A stretch of 64,000 nucleotides of DNA, from contig NZ_CP115174.1 in the NCBI RefSeq assembly GCF_027625475.1, positions 682,001 through 746,000 of the forward strand. The letters run 5' to 3'. The notes below the pieces were generated by a model. That model was not told the DNA's origin and searched no databases. It saw only the letters and a program-made list of their open reading frames with translations. This document shows, one piece after another, positions 54,859-63,778 of this stretch (positions within the stretch are counted from its first letter, which is position 1; each line of letters opens with the position of its first letter). The stretch is from Sphingomonas abietis. Its GTDB lineage: Bacteria > Pseudomonadota > Alphaproteobacteria > Sphingomonadales > Sphingomonadaceae. A program made the translations under genes and the position numbers.

Positions 54859-57285
54859 TCAGCCGACCGCGTCGATCAGGTCCGCGGTGTCGAAGTTGAG
54901 TAGGAACTGCGCGTAGGAAGAGTTGAAGACGTCCGACACGTAGTCGGCGACATCGACGTCTTCGCCCTCCGCGCCTTCGCCGCGGCGGAGGTCGTATTTC
55001 CGCGACTTAGTCGTCGCGAACAGAAAGAGCGTGTGGAAATAGACGGCACTAATGTAGCGCCGCTCCGCCAACTCGATCGCTTCGGAGGACCGAGCGCCCG
55101 AGTTGAAGTCCTTCAGCACCCTGCTGTCGACGTTGACGTAGATGCGCGCGAGCTTGTCGTCGTCGACGAACGGATAAACCACGACGTCGTGGTTCATCTC
55201 GATGCCCGCCTCGTTGATCTCATCCCACGACTTGAGGCCCGCCCCGCCGTCCCGGGAGCACAGCACGAGCTCAGGGATCCCCAACGGCGGCTCGACGTCC
55301 GGCTCCTTGCGCGGCGGAAGGCGCTCCGGATCGGTGATACGGACGAGGACCGTCTCCGTCAGGTCGCCCTGCGGGCTCGTCAACGTCGCCACCAACTCGA
55401 CGGTATCGCCTACCTTCATCTCCACAGTCGCGCGGATGCCGACCTTGATAGTGCCCTCCAACGGACTCGTCCGGACGACGTCCAGCAAGTCACCCTCGGC
55501 GCTTGGATCGGGCTTGCCACCGCCACCACGGCCGCTCGCAGAGGGCCGCATGATGGCAAGCGACAAGTCACCAGGATCGTCGGTGCGGTCGAAGAAGTCG
55601 TTCTCGACGTCAGTCGCGAAGGCGATGGTGCGGCTACCACCAGCAGGCAGCCGATAGAGCTTCAGCCCACCCTCCTGCGCGTCACCGCCCTTGGCCTTGA
55701 AAGCGGAAGGATAGCGCTGGGGATGGAAGGGCGGCACCTCGCGAGGCTCGCGCTTCTGTCGCTGCGGTTCCTCGCGCGGCTTCTTGTCCGCCGTGCCGGG
55801 CTTCTCCACCGAGATGTTGAATGTCTGGCGCAGGATCTTGGTCAGCGCGTCGTTCATCGGCATGTTGCGCGTGAGGTCACGGAGCATCTGCCCCGCATCG
55901 CCACTGTCCACGCCTAGGCTCGACTTGCGGCGCTTCGATATCTCCCTGAGCTCGCTCGCGAGCAGCATGTCGCGCAGGTGCTTGCGGATCGTGTCAGCCT
56001 TGTCGCCGGACTTGAGGCGGTCGCGCGACGCCATGAACAGCTCGTTGCGGACCGCGAGGTGCAGGTTTGAGCAATCGACGTGGACGAGCAGGTAATCCTT
56101 GAGCAGCGGCATCTTGAGCGTCCGTGTGACGAACTCGGAAGTGTATGATCCGTGAACCTGGCCGTTCAGCGAGAAGAGCACTGTCATGCCGTTCTTGAAG
56201 TATTCGCGCTGGACGTATTGCTTGGTCTCCTTAACGCCCTGTCCACGGGAACGCGCCTTGAACACATAGACGGTGACGCCGAGCTCCCCGAGTTTCGCCG
56301 TCCGCGATACTTCGGAGAAGTGCGCCTCGACGGTCTCAGTGTCCGCCTCCAGGCGGCGCTTCAGGCCGTAGACCGGCGTCACGGGCGCCCGGTTGTCCGG
56401 ATAGCGTTCGTTGTTATCGACAGTAAGGAACGGCAGCGCCGGCTCAAACAGGAACTCGTTGAGGCTGAGGTTGAGGTCGCGCGAGATGATCGAGCGCGCC
56501 CCCTCCGGCAGCCGGTAGGAATACATCTTCAGGATCGATCCGGTCCGGAAGGTGCGACCCTCCAGGCCGATGTCGAGCTCGTCGATATCGACCGCGGGCA
56601 CCTCCCCGTCGAACACGAGATACTCATACCAGGTGTTCTTGCGGTTGGCGGCCTCGGCCAGTTCGGGCGGATGCCGGCGAAGAAGGGTGAAACCTAGCGG
56701 ATGCTTGTCGTCGTAGCGCTTGCTTGCGACCAGCTGGAAGCGACGGTCGCCGCAGAACGCGATCGCGCCGGCACCACCCATGTTGTACTTTCCCTGCACG
56801 AAGTGGACGTCGTTCTTATTGCCACGCAGGAGCGAAAGAAACGTGCGGGAAAAGTCCTCCGGGGCCTGTCCGACCCCGTCATCGTAGACAAGCAGCGACG
56901 TGTCCCGACGCGGTCCGCTGGCGACTATCTGCAGATCGCGCGCCTGTCGACGGCGGGCATCGCCTAGATCCCAGTTGCGGTGGTCGGGGAAGTAGCGGTC
57001 AAGCGCCTCACGGACGCTGCGGGGCGCCTCGATCGAACGGATGTCCAGCCCGGCCTGCAACACCTTCTTCTCAAGGATGGCGTCGATGCCGTTCGTGATC
57101 TTTTCGACGAGCGCGGGGACTGGGTGCGCTTGCTGGTTCTCAACCACGCCGTAGAAGGACTCGTTGTCGCCATAAGGGGTCCACTTCGTTGGGTCGATCG
57201 TTAGCCCCTCCGCGTCCAAAATCCCTTGGACCTCGTCCTCGGTGCCGGCCGCTAGCAGCCGCATAAATAGCTCGCGCGTCGGCAT
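54859..57285 (-). CDS. GHKL ATPase-domain protein converging on the Ssp operon
   Basis: 808 residues from ATG 57285, which has AAGGGGGG upstream. N-terminal GHKL ATPase: ALVEKITNGIDAILEKK (N-box), SLLVYDDGVGQAPEDF (G1) and FVQGKYNMGGAGAIAFCG (G2), then a long middle domain (FLTVDNNERYPDNRAPVTPV; QREYFKNGMTVLFSLNGQVH; RNELFMASRDRLKSGDKADT). A charged linker (residues about 520-560) precedes a beta-rich C-domain. The architecture recalls MORC/Hsp90-like ATPases in defence loci. It faces the receiver-like gene across 139 bp with no clear terminator, so read-through from either side is possible. Confidence 0.7.
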   Translation of the reverse strand: MPTRELFMRLLAAGTEDEVQGILDAEGLTIDPTKWTPYGDNESFYGVVENQQAHPVPALVEKITNGIDAILEKKVLQAGLDIRSIEAPRSVREALDRYFPDHRNWDLGDARRRQARDLQIVASGPRRDTSLLVYDDGVGQAPEDFSRTFLSLLRGNKNDVHFVQGKYNMGGAGAIAFCGDRRFQLVASKRYDDKHPLGFTLLRRHPPELAEAANRKNTWYEYLVFDGEVPAVDIDELDIGLEGRTFRTGSILKMYSYRLPEGARSIISRDLNLSLNEFLFEPALPFLTVDNNERYPDNRAPVTPVYGLKRRLEADTETVEAHFSEVSRTAKLGELGVTVYVFKARSRGQGVKETKQYVQREYFKNGMTVLFSLNGQVHGSYTSEFVTRTLKMPLLKDYLLVHVDCSNLHLAVRNELFMASRDRLKSGDKADTIRKHLRDMLLASELREISKRRKSSLGVDSGDAGQMLRDLTRNMPMNDALTKILRQTFNISVEKPGTADKKPREEPQRQKREPREVPPFHPQRYPSAFKAKGGDAQEGGLKLYRLPAGGSRTIAFATDVENDFFDRTDDPGDLSLAIMRPSASGRGGGGKPDPSAEGDLLDVVRTSPLEGTIKVGIRATVEMKVGDTVELVATLTSPQGDLTETVLVRITDPERLPPRKEPDVEPPLGIPELVLCSRDGGAGLKSWDEINEAGIEMNHDVVVYPFVDDDKLARIYVNVDSRVLKDFNSGARSSEAIELAERRYISAVYFHTLFLFATTKSRKYDLRRGEGAEGEDVDVADYVSDVFNSSYAQFLLNFDTADLIDAVG

Positions 57286-57799
57286 TCGCCCCCCTTGCCA
57301 TTGAGTTATGATCAGAGCGCCATACTTCGTCAAATAACCTTAAATTGCCCATGCGGCTTCGTAACGGTAACGAAGGCTATATGCCTGCCGAGTTCGAATC
57401 CGTGCGGCGCCATTTTCCCTGGCGGTCAACCTTGAGCGCCTGCGAATCAATGTCCATCATACTCCACTCGCGGATATTAGCGGAACGCCATGCGCAGGAG
57501 CTACACAACTAGCGCTTTTGATTTCGTTTACTCACTGTTCGACTGCACTCTGCGTTCGCCATCAAGGCAAACGTGGGGCGGCTTTTGAGATCAGTGGGAT
57601 CATTCCTGAATGGCCGAGATTGGAGCGCCTAGCTGTCGCTGATTGGCCAGCGGGACGCGCTGGATCAGCGCGCAGAGCGGACCAGCTGGTTCCCAACAAA
57701 CCTTGCCGTGTCCCGAATCCTGTTCCATAATACGGTGATTACTCCGTGATTGCCTGGGCCGATACAGGAAATCTGATTACCATGATTACTGGAAGATTA
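57286..57799. other. Intergenic region between GHKL gene and integrase
   Basis: 514 bp, less GC-rich than its neighbours. It should contain the promoter of the GHKL gene. No convincing gene; the open frame at 57518-57730 has no ribosome site or family likeness. The integrase ends at 57800. Confidence 0.5.
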
Positions 57800-59329
57800 T
57801 CAGTGGTCTGCGAAAAATTGCCTTCTGAGGTCTGGTACTTTCGTTGTTTCCACTGAACCAGCATCGCGCCACAAGATCAGTGAATCCCGCGAATACACCA
57901 CGCGCCTTCCGATCTTGGTGAATTCGGGCCCGGTTCCCATCCAGCGATAGGTTTGCAGCGTGCCGACGGTGTTGCCTAGGAAGGCAGCCGCCGCGCGCGC
58001 GTCCAGCCATTTGGTGCGGATTGCCTTGCCGAGAACGGGATCGGGTCCAGATTCGAGTTCGTCGGCGGTCGGAGCGATGCTGAGGATGCCAACCTCTGCC
58101 GGCTCGGCCGCGTCCGCATCGATATCCGGCAAGATATCGAGATAGTCCGCGATCCGCGTCGCGATACGATCGGCAGCGGAGCGAACAGGGTAATCGGCGA
58201 GGTGCGCGTAGCGTTGGGTGGTCTTGGTAGAGCGGTGCCCGAGCAAAGCCCCAATCACCGGAAGGCTGTCGCCGTTGTTGGCGCCCATCGACGCGAAGCT
58301 GTGGCGCAGATCATGAATGCGAACATTCTCCAGCTCCGCGCTTTTGCTGAGTCGGCGCCAGACTTTGTCGAGATTGGTGACGTGCGTTCCCTCGCCACGT
58401 CCCGGCAACAGGTGAGGGTTTCCCTCGACCTGAGCGAGAGAAGCGACGAGTCGGAGGGCGGGTTCGCCGAGATGCACGACCTTAGCTCCCGTCTTGCTGT
58501 CTGGGAGTCGCAGGCACCTATGATAGGTGTCGATCCACTCGCGCTTGAGCTTAAGGATCTCGTTCTTGCGGCATCCTGTCAGGATCAGCAGCCGCACTGC
58601 GGCAATCGCATAGGGGTTCTCAACGCCGATCGCCTCGGCAGCCGTCAGCACCCCGCCGAGCCTGACCAACTCCTCGGGGGACAGGAAGCGCTCCAGCTTC
58701 TTGCCAGGATATTTTTTCACCTTCATCGCCGGATTCTCCGGACGCAGCCCATCATCGACCGCAAGCGTCAGCGCGGCGGACAAAGTGTTGACGGCGCGGT
58801 TGGCGGTGCCCTTGCCGCCGCGCACACGCGATACCGAGCGCGGACCCAGCTTCTCGACCTTCGCCGTCTTGCCTGCGGCGATGTCGCGCATCATGGCCTG
58901 GACCTCCGATCGGGTTAGGCGCGTGACTAACGTTTTCCCGAGCAGAGGCTTAATGTGATTCTCGATGTTAGCTTTGGCCTGCTTGATCGAGCCTTCCTTT
59001 GCCGTCGCAAGCCCTTCGGTCAGATACCGATCGCAGATGTCCGCTACCGTCAGCGACGCGCGTAGCTCGTCGTCGACCGGGTCTTCGCCATGGGCGACCT
59101 TGCCAAGCAGGATTTTGGCTTCCGTCCTTGCGGTTTCGGCGGTCCAAACGCCATGCGATCCGATCGTCTTGCGACGGGTCCGCTCACCAACTCGGTATTG
59201 GATGAGGTAGCTGCGCTTTCCCGACGTGAAAACGCGAACGCCGAAGCCCGAAATTTCGTCGTCCCACAGGAAAGCGTCTTTTCCGGAAGCAGATGCGGCC
59301 TCGACGACGCGCTTGGTGAGCCTTGCCAT
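57800..59329 (-). CDS. Tyrosine integrase with C-terminal excisionase-like HTH
   Basis: 509 residues from ATG 59329. N-terminal arm-binding domain of the DUF4102 type (LWDDEISGFGVRVFTSGKRS), SAM-like core-binding domain (about 93-200), then the catalytic domain with Arg254 in TGCRKNEIL, Lys279, HDLRH (His339, Arg342), His365 in LLGHRSTKT and Tyr374. Typical P4-like integrases end near residue 400. Here residues 441-488 add an AlpA/HTH_17-like unit: LDARAAAAFLGNTVGTLQTY, then GPEFTKIGRRVVYSRDSL. This resembles an excisionase fused to its integrase. The start faces the right end of the element 180 bp away. Confidence 0.92.
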   Translation of the reverse strand: MARLTKRVVEAASASGKDAFLWDDEISGFGVRVFTSGKRSYLIQYRVGERTRRKTIGSHGVWTAETARTEAKILLGKVAHGEDPVDDELRASLTVADICDRYLTEGLATAKEGSIKQAKANIENHIKPLLGKTLVTRLTRSEVQAMMRDIAAGKTAKVEKLGPRSVSRVRGGKGTANRAVNTLSAALTLAVDDGLRPENPAMKVKKYPGKKLERFLSPEELVRLGGVLTAAEAIGVENPYAIAAVRLLILTGCRKNEILKLKREWIDTYHRCLRLPDSKTGAKVVHLGEPALRLVASLAQVEGNPHLLPGRGEGTHVTNLDKVWRRLSKSAELENVRIHDLRHSFASMGANNGDSLPVIGALLGHRSTKTTQRYAHLADYPVRSAADRIATRIADYLDILPDIDADAAEPAEVGILSIAPTADELESGPDPVLGKAIRTKWLDARAAAAFLGNTVGTLQTYRWMGTGPEFTKIGRRVVYSRDSLILWRDAGSVETTKVPDLRRQFFADH

Positions 59330-59360
59330 ATTGCTACTCCACGCTTTTACGCTGCTTTCG

Positions 59361-59380
59361 CGGAAGCGCCACGGAAGCAC
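59361..59380 (+). repeat. Right copy of element-end motif
   Basis: GCGGAAGCGCCACGGAAGCA, one base different from 16751-16770 and in the same orientation, 32 bp upstream of the integrase start and 130 bp inside the right repeat. Candidate integrase arm site or integrase autoregulation site. Confidence 0.5.
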
Positions 59381-59454
59381 GCGGACCGAAAAAGTGGCTA
59401 AAAGGAGAGTAGTAGGCTTGCGCAAAAAACGCAAATAAAACTCGCTATTTCTGA

Positions 59455-59478
59455 TAGTTGTAGCGCAATCTACAACTA
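59455..59478. promoter_or_regulatory. AT-rich inverted repeats beside attR
   Basis: TAGTTGTAG and CTACAACTA (perfect 9-bp arms, six-base spacer), nested in GATAGTT ... AACTATC, with a further CTATA/TATAG pair to 59500. The location between integrase start and attR suits binding of integrase or its excisionase-like domain. Confidence 0.45.
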
Positions 59479-59509
59479 TAGCGAACTATCGGAAAGTATA
59501 GTCGATTTT

Positions 59510-59554
59510 TTGGTAAGGCTGAGGTCGGGAGTTCAATCCTCCCCGGCAGCACCA
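59510..59554 (+). repeat. attR: right copy of 45-bp direct repeat
   Basis: Exact copy of tRNA-Thr positions 16641-16685, without the 5' part of the tRNA, so it cannot fold as a tRNA. It marks the right end of the element. Confidence 0.93.
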
Positions 59555-59591
59555 CCGGCCCCGCAATCAGATCGACCCCTCGGTTCGCGAT

Positions 59592-59614
59592 GGGCGCCGT
59601 TCGGGACGGCGCCC
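59592..59614 (+). terminator. Probable original tRNA-Thr terminator, displaced by the element
   Basis: GGGCGCCGT, loop TCGGG, ACGGCGCCC: a perfect 9-bp stem 37 bp after the right repeat. Before insertion this would have followed the tRNA gene. No T-run beyond two bases. Confidence 0.5.
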
Positions 59615-59698
59615 TTGCGACGGCGAACGGGCCGGCCTCGGCGTCGCGCGACAGGCTCCGTTATTGACGAAGCGCGCGCTGCATCGCACAAAGACGTC

Positions 59699-61453
59699 AT
59701 GTTGCGTAGTTCAGCCCTGCTCGTCGCCTTGCTCGCCGGAACCATGGCCAGCGCGCAGGTCGATGCCCCCACCATCGTCGGGAACGGCACCGATGCCGAT
59801 CATCGCAATGCCGTGGCGCAACTGGCGAACGCCAAGCCTGCCATGGCGCCTCGCGCCATGGTCGTGTCCGAACAGCATCTCGCCAGTCAGGTCGGCGCCG
59901 ACATTCTGAAGGCGGGCGGCAATGCCGTCGACGCCGCGGTGGCGGTCGGTTATGCCCTGGCGGTGGTGAACCCCTGCTGCGGCAATATCGGTGGCGGCGG
60001 ATTCATGACGATCCACCTCGCGGATGGGCGCAATCTTTTCCTCGATTTCCGCGAGAAGGCGCCGCTCAAGGCCACGGCGACGATCTTCCAGGATGCGAAC
60101 GGCAATGTCGTTCCTGGCCTGAGCACCGCCTCCTGGAAGGCGATCGGCACCCCCGGCACCGTCATGGGGCTGAACGAGGCACTGGCCAAATATGGCACGA
60201 TGCCGCTCAAGACCGTGCTCGCGCCCGCCATCGCGCTGGCCCGAAATGGCTTCGTGCTGGGGCCGGGCGACGTGAAGACGCTCCAGGGCCGCAGCGCGGA
60301 CTTCGCCAAGGAGCCCAATGTCGCCAAGACCTTCCTGAAGGACGGGCACCCCTACCAGGCCGGCGAGCGGCTGATCCAGCCCGATCTCGCGCGGACGCTG
60401 CAGGCGATCGCGAAGGGGGGCAGCGCGGCTTTCTATCATGGCGCACCGGCAAAGGCGGTCGCCGCGGCCAGTGCCGCCAATGGCGGCCTGCTGTCGCGGG
60501 CCGATTTCGCGGCCTACACGGCGCAGTGGGACAAGCCGGTCATCTGCGATTATCGCGGCTACGAGGTCGTCGCACCGCCGCCGCCGAGTTCGGGGGGCGC
60601 CACGGTCTGCGAGATATTGGAGACGATCGAGGCCTATCCGCTCGCCCAATGGGGCTATGGCTCGCCCGATGCGACCCATGTCATCGTCGAGGCCGAGCGC
60701 CATGCCTTTGCCGATCGCAATGCGGCGCTGGGCGATCCGGCGTTCGTCCACAACCCCGTCGACACGCTGATCTCGCCGTCGCACGTCGCCGCGATCCGGG
60801 CCGCGATCCAGCCTGATCGCGCCACCCCCTCGACCGAGGTCAAGGGGAGTGCGGCCGATCCGGAGGGGATGCACACCACGCATTTCTCGGTGGTCGACGC
60901 CCAGGGCAATGCGGTGGCCGTCACCTACACGCTCAACTTCTTCTTCGGCGTCGGCCATATCGCCGGCGACACCGGCTTCTTCCTCAACGACGAGATGGAC
61001 GATTTCACCTCCAAGCCCGGCGTGCCGAACGATTTCGGGCTGGTGCAGGGCAGCGCCAACGCGGTCGCCGGCGGCAAGCGGCCGCTCAGCTCGATGTCGC
61101 CGACCATCCTGCTGAAGGACGGCAAGCCGTTCCTCGTCACGGGCAGCCCCGGTGGCTCCACGATCATCACCACCGTTGTCCAGAGCATCGTCAATGTCGT
61201 CGATTTCGGGATGAACGTGCAGCAGGCCGTCGATGCGCCGCGCTTCCATCACCAATGGCTGCCGGACCTGATCACGGTCGAGCCCGGCTATCTTTCCCCG
61301 GAAAGCCAGGCGCGGCTCGAGCAGATGGGCTATCATTTCCGTACCGGTGCGACCTGGGGTGCCGACGAGGCGATCCTCGTTACGGACCCTCACCGCCCGT
61401 TGCAGGGCGCGTCTGATCGTCGCCGTTCGGAGGGCGCGGCCAAGGGCCTGTAG
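59699..61453 (+). CDS. ggt: Gamma-glutamyltransferase, exported
   Basis: 584 residues from ATG 59699, where a signal peptide begins (MLRSSALLVALLAGTMASAQ). The precursor is a single chain that cleaves itself before the nucleophile Thr in GMHTTHFSVVDAQGNAVA near residue 400. Other family elements are GGNAVDAAVAVGYALAVVNP, GNIGGGGFM and, in the small subunit, GKRPLSSMSPTIL and GSPGGSTIITTVVQ. It hydrolyses or transfers the gamma-glutamyl group of glutathione in the periplasm. The C-terminus (RPLQGASDRRRSEGAAKGL) is arginine-rich. It belongs to the backbone right of the element. Confidence 0.92.
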   Translation: MLRSSALLVALLAGTMASAQVDAPTIVGNGTDADHRNAVAQLANAKPAMAPRAMVVSEQHLASQVGADILKAGGNAVDAAVAVGYALAVVNPCCGNIGGGGFMTIHLADGRNLFLDFREKAPLKATATIFQDANGNVVPGLSTASWKAIGTPGTVMGLNEALAKYGTMPLKTVLAPAIALARNGFVLGPGDVKTLQGRSADFAKEPNVAKTFLKDGHPYQAGERLIQPDLARTLQAIAKGGSAAFYHGAPAKAVAAASAANGGLLSRADFAAYTAQWDKPVICDYRGYEVVAPPPPSSGGATVCEILETIEAYPLAQWGYGSPDATHVIVEAERHAFADRNAALGDPAFVHNPVDTLISPSHVAAIRAAIQPDRATPSTEVKGSAADPEGMHTTHFSVVDAQGNAVAVTYTLNFFFGVGHIAGDTGFFLNDEMDDFTSKPGVPNDFGLVQGSANAVAGGKRPLSSMSPTILLKDGKPFLVTGSPGGSTIITTVVQSIVNVVDFGMNVQQAVDAPRFHHQWLPDLITVEPGYLSPESQARLEQMGYHFRTGATWGADEAILVTDPHRPLQGASDRRRSEGAAKGL

Positions 61454-61601
61454 CGGGTTCGGGCGGGCGACCGCGCCACCGGAGGGCGCTGTCTCGTGAT
61501 ATATTATCTCACGTCGGCGCATTCCACTTGATCGCAGCGCCCCAAAGTTCCAACCCGTGCCCATCCACAATCCGCTCGCACGAGCATAAGGGGATTTCTT
61601 G

Positions 61602-63740
61602 ATGGGAAGTCGGTTTCTTCGCGCCGCCATGTTGCTGGTCGGCACCGGTTCGCTTGCCGCACAGGCGATGGCACAGGTTCCGGCGTCCGCGCGCGCCAAT
61701 CCGTTTGCCACGCCGAGCACGCTGCCGTTCCAGGCGCCACGCTTCGATCTGATCAAGGACAGCGATTATCAGCCGGCCTTCGAGACGGCGATGGCCCAGC
61801 ATCTCGTCGAAGTGCAGAAGATCGCCAACAACCCTGCCGCGCCGACCTTCGACAACACCATCGGGGCGCTGGAGAAATCGGGCCGGATGCTCGATCGCGT
61901 CAGCCTCGCCTTCTTCGGCGTGGCGCAGGCCAATACCAACGACACGCTCGACAAGGTGCAGGAAGCCGAAGCGCCGAAGCTCTCGCAGCATGGCGATGCG
62001 GTCAACCTGAACCCCAAGCTGTTCGCGCGCGTCAAGACGCTGTGGGACAAGCGGGCGGCACTCAAGCTGACCGCCGAACAGACCCAGGTGCTCAAAATCT
62101 ATTATGACGGCTTCGTCCATGCCGGCGCCCAGCTGTCGGCGGCCGACCAGACCAAGCTGAAGGCACTCAACACCCAGCTCGCCAGCCTGGAGACGAGCTA
62201 CCAGCAGAAGCTGCTCGCCGCCGCCAAGGCCGGTGGGTTGGTGGTCGACGACAAGGCCAAGCTGGCCGGTCTCGACGACGGCAAGATCGCGGCGGCGGCC
62301 AATGACGCCAAGGGCCGTGGACTGGACGGCAAATGGCTGATCCCGCTCCAGAACACGACGCAGCAGCCGAGCCTCGAGGACATGACCGACCGCGCGACCC
62401 GCGAGGCGCTCTTCCACAGCAGCATCACGCGCGCCGAGAAGGGCGATGCCAACGATACCCGCCCGGTGATCCAGCAGCTTGCGATGCTGCGCGCGCAGAA
62501 GGCGCAGCTGCTCGGCTATCCGAGCTGGGCGGCCTACACGCTCTATGACCAGATGGCGAAGACGCCGCAGGCCGCCGAGGCGTTCATGGAGCAGCTCGGC
62601 ACCGCGACGGCGCCCGAGCAGAAGCGGGAAGCCGCCGAGCTGCAGGCGCAGATCGACAAGGACGGCGACAAGATCCAGCTCAAGCCCTGGGACTGGGATC
62701 ATTATGCCGCGCAGGTCCGCCAGGCCAAATATGATCTCGACCAGAACCAGGTGAAGCCCTATTTCGAGCTGCACACCGTGCTGGAGCAGGGCGTGTTCTA
62801 CGCCGCCAACCAGCTCTATGGCGTGACCTTCAAGCGCCGCACCGACATTCCGGTCTACCAGCCCGACGTGATGGTCTACACCGTCTACGACAAGGACGGC
62901 TCCGAGCTCGGCCTGATGTATTTCGATTACTTCAAGCGCGACAACAAGTCGGGCGGTGCCTGGATGTCGAACTTCGTCGGCCAGTCCAAGCTGCTCGGCA
63001 CCAAGCCGGTGATCTACAACGTCGCCAATTTCCAGAAGCCGGCCGAGGGCCAGCCCGCGCTGATCAGCTCGGACGACGTGACGACGATGTTCCATGAATT
63101 CGGCCATGCCCTGCACGGCCTGTTCGCGAACCAGATCTACCCGACCGTCTCGGGCACCAACACCGCGCGCGACTGGGTGGAATTCCCGTCGCAGTTCAAC
63201 GAGCATTGGGCGCTCGATCCCAAGGTGCTCGCCCACTACGCCAAGAACTACAAGACCGGCGCGCCGATCCCGCAGGCGCTGGTCGACAAGATCAAGAAGG
63301 CGGCCAACTTCAACCAGGGCTATGCGCTGGGCGAAGTGATCGCGGCGGCGATGCTCGACATGGACTGGCATTCGCTGCCGGCCTCGGCGCCCAAGCAGGA
63401 TGTCGACCAGTTCGAGACGGCGGCGCTCGCCAAGACCGGGCTCGACGTTACCGACGTGCCGCCGCGCTACCGGTCGAGCTACTTCCTCCACATCTGGTCG
63501 AACGGCTATTCGGCGGGCTATTACGCCTATCTGTGGACCCAGATGCTGGAGCATGACTCCTATCACTGGTTCATGGATCATGGCGGCCTGACCCGCGAAA
63601 ACGGACAGCGCTTCCGCGACATGATCCTGAGCAAGGGGCACACCGAGGATTACGGCCCGATGTTCAAGGCCTTCTACGGCAAGGATCCGGATGTCGGGCC
63701 GATGCTGGAAGAGCACGGCCTCGCGCCGGTCGCCCAGTAA
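61602..63740 (+). CDS. dcp: M3-family peptidyl-dipeptidase (Dcp-like), exported
   Basis: 712 residues from ATG 61602 with AAGGGGA upstream. Signal peptide (AAMLLVGTGSLAAQAMA), long helical N-terminal lobe, and the zinc motif MFHEFGHALHGLFA (HExxH) near residue 495 with the third ligand in RDWVEFPSQFNEHW. Near the end SSYFLHIWSNGYSAGYYAY supplies the M3A substrate-binding Tyr. It removes dipeptides from peptide C-termini, probably in the periplasm, complementing the S10 and gamma-glutamyl enzymes. A terminator-like hairpin follows. Confidence 0.92.
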   Translation: MGSRFLRAAMLLVGTGSLAAQAMAQVPASARANPFATPSTLPFQAPRFDLIKDSDYQPAFETAMAQHLVEVQKIANNPAAPTFDNTIGALEKSGRMLDRVSLAFFGVAQANTNDTLDKVQEAEAPKLSQHGDAVNLNPKLFARVKTLWDKRAALKLTAEQTQVLKIYYDGFVHAGAQLSAADQTKLKALNTQLASLETSYQQKLLAAAKAGGLVVDDKAKLAGLDDGKIAAAANDAKGRGLDGKWLIPLQNTTQQPSLEDMTDRATREALFHSSITRAEKGDANDTRPVIQQLAMLRAQKAQLLGYPSWAAYTLYDQMAKTPQAAEAFMEQLGTATAPEQKREAAELQAQIDKDGDKIQLKPWDWDHYAAQVRQAKYDLDQNQVKPYFELHTVLEQGVFYAANQLYGVTFKRRTDIPVYQPDVMVYTVYDKDGSELGLMYFDYFKRDNKSGGAWMSNFVGQSKLLGTKPVIYNVANFQKPAEGQPALISSDDVTTMFHEFGHALHGLFANQIYPTVSGTNTARDWVEFPSQFNEHWALDPKVLAHYAKNYKTGAPIPQALVDKIKKAANFNQGYALGEVIAAAMLDMDWHSLPASAPKQDVDQFETAALAKTGLDVTDVPPRYRSSYFLHIWSNGYSAGYYAYLWTQMLEHDSYHWFMDHGGLTRENGQRFRDMILSKGHTEDYGPMFKAFYGKDPDVGPMLEEHGLAPVAQ

Positions 63741-63752
63741 GGGGCAAAGGGG

Positions 63753-63778
63753 CGGCCCGCTGCGTCTGGAGCGGGCCG
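63753..63778 (+). terminator. Terminator-like hairpin after dcp
   Basis: CGGCCCGCT pairs with AGCGGGCCG (9 bp) around an eight-base loop, 13 bp past the stop; a short TT follows. Confidence 0.55.

Noticed and set aside
42149..57285. BREX type 4 system (also uses a PAPS-reductase-like protein)
   Set aside because: No PglZ, BrxC, BrxL or helicase partner is present, while the desulfurase and DUF4007 genes in this order fit Ssp.
57380..57420. A tRNA-like 3' end (GTTCGAATCC ... GCGCCA) in the gap left of the GHKL start
   Set aside because: The T-stem does not pair (CCGAG against CCGTG) and no D-arm or anticodon arm precedes it; chance or deep remnant.
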